Assembly (NCBI GenBank): GCA_902805485.1
Contig: CADCTM010000803.1
Span: 1 to 6,883, forward strand
From: an uncultured Coleofasciculus sp.
GTDB lineage: Bacteria; Cyanobacteriota; Cyanobacteriia; Cyanobacteriales; Coleofasciculaceae
Direction: 5' to 3'
Length of the DNA: 6,883 bases
Shown here: positions 6,477-6,883 of the stretch, piece after piece
How positions within the stretch are numbered: the first letter of the stretch is position 1
How the letters are laid out: every line of letters starts with the position of its first letter
Made by a program: the position numbers and the translations under genes
Notes under the pieces: generated by a model
Database searches by the model: none
What the model was told of the DNA's origin: nothing
The model's input: only the letters and a program-made list of their open reading frames with translations

Positions 6477-6883
6477 ATAAGACACTCCTGACTTGTTAAT
6501 AATCTGACAGATTTGACTCGCTTGCTCAGTATATTCTGCATCATTCAAAACAGGCACAATACCCTCAATTGAGATCGGTTCAGCTAAATTAATCCAGGAA
6601 CGGCAGCCCCCATATTCTTGGCGATAAGGAATCATTAATGGCTCCGGTAGCTGATAAGCTCTGATTAATAATATATACAAAGGTTGGCGAGGTTTCCAAT
6701 TGAAACGTTCAGTCGCAAATTGTGCGTTCCAAATGTGAAAAGGCAGTAGTTCCGACACTGCGGACTGCTCACTGACTTGCAAAATCTCAGTAATCTTTGC
6801 CCAGCTACTAATACGAACAGTTTCCGGATGCCAACCAGAAGTTACAGGTTTTACTTGATTGGCATATTCCGCTTTTAATAAAT
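6450..6883 (-). CDS. DUF1802 family protein, C-terminal part (5' end off the window)
   Basis: An open frame runs from the right edge (first full codon at 6881) to TAA at 6452-6450, giving 143 visible residues; the gene starts beyond the window. I recognise the DUF1802 family (function unknown, common in cyanobacteria) from its conserved C-terminal blocks: TSGWHPETVRISSWAKITEI, FHIWNAQFATERFNWKPRQP, then IPYRQEYGGCRSWINL and a final LNDAEY. The TTG at 6782 is inside this conserved sequence and is not the start. The family is usually somewhat under 200 residues, so only about the first quarter is probably missing. There is no signal peptide or membrane segment in the visible part, which suggests a cytoplasmic protein. 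Its stop lies within the last codons of the convergent Rieske oxygenase gene. The family assignment is from memory of the motifs. Confidence 0.87.
   Translation of the reverse strand, partial: LLKAEYANQVKPVTSGWHPETVRISSWAKITEILQVSEQSAVSELLPFHIWNAQFATERFNWKPRQPLYILLIRAYQLPEPLMIPYRQEYGGCRSWINLAEPISIEGIVPVLNDAEYTEQASQICQIINKSGVSYLDSAKSHT

Noticed and set aside
6780..6782. TTG at 6782 as the start of a 110-residue minus-strand protein
   Set aside because: In-frame conserved DUF1802 sequence (TSGWHPE, SSWAKITE) extends upstream to the right edge, so this is an internal Leu codon of a truncated gene.
1..6883. A defence island, toxin-antitoxin pair, CRISPR array, retron or mobile element
   Set aside because: All substantial open frames are accounted for by five metabolic, signalling or membrane genes. 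No tandem spacer repeats, transposase, terminal inverted repeats, reverse transcriptase or tRNA-like structure was seen.

Overview
The window comes from a cyanobacterium, most likely a filamentous or large-genome one. It carries nine copies of the HIP1 octamer GCGATCGC (starts at 20, 486, 933, 2135, 2352, 4402, 4645, 4798 and 6409), far above chance for 6.9 kb. It also has a moderately AT-rich composition and protein families typical of that phylum: a multi-PAS hybrid kinase, a DUF1802 protein and an EI24/CysZ-like membrane protein. It looks like ordinary chromosomal DNA. I see no tRNA or rRNA, no CRISPR array, no insertion sequence and no phage gene.

Layout. Bases 1-2236 (+) hold the 3' part of a large hybrid sensor histidine kinase (PAS-PAS-PAS-HisKA-HATPase-REC) whose start lies left of the window. 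It converges, across a 61-bp gap, on a minus-strand gene (3137-2298) for a 279-residue EI24/CysZ-like integral membrane protein. Upstream of that gene is a 141-bp gap with a clear Shine-Dalgarno sequence, a CRP-like palindrome (3165-3180) and a perfect 8-bp hairpin (3236-3258). The hairpin lies just after the next minus-strand gene (5417-3279), which encodes an exported or membrane-anchored penicillin-acylase-family Ntn-hydrolase of 712 residues. A 90-bp AT-rich divergent intergenic region separates the acylase from a plus-strand Rieske non-heme iron oxygenase (5508-6476). The oxygenase's 3' end overlaps by 27 bp, tail to tail, the 3' end of a minus-strand DUF1802 gene that runs off the right edge.

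How the genes relate. Nothing here forms a convincing operon or a multi-gene defence or biosynthetic system. The most suggestive pairing is the divergent acylase and oxygenase, which share one short promoter region and could be co-regulated; a joint pathway is only an inference. The acylase and the EI24-like gene are co-directional, but the hairpin and the separate CRP-like site suggest that the EI24-like gene has its own promoter. Substrates of the acylase and oxygenase, the stimulus of the kinase and the role of the DUF1802 protein cannot be read from the sequence.
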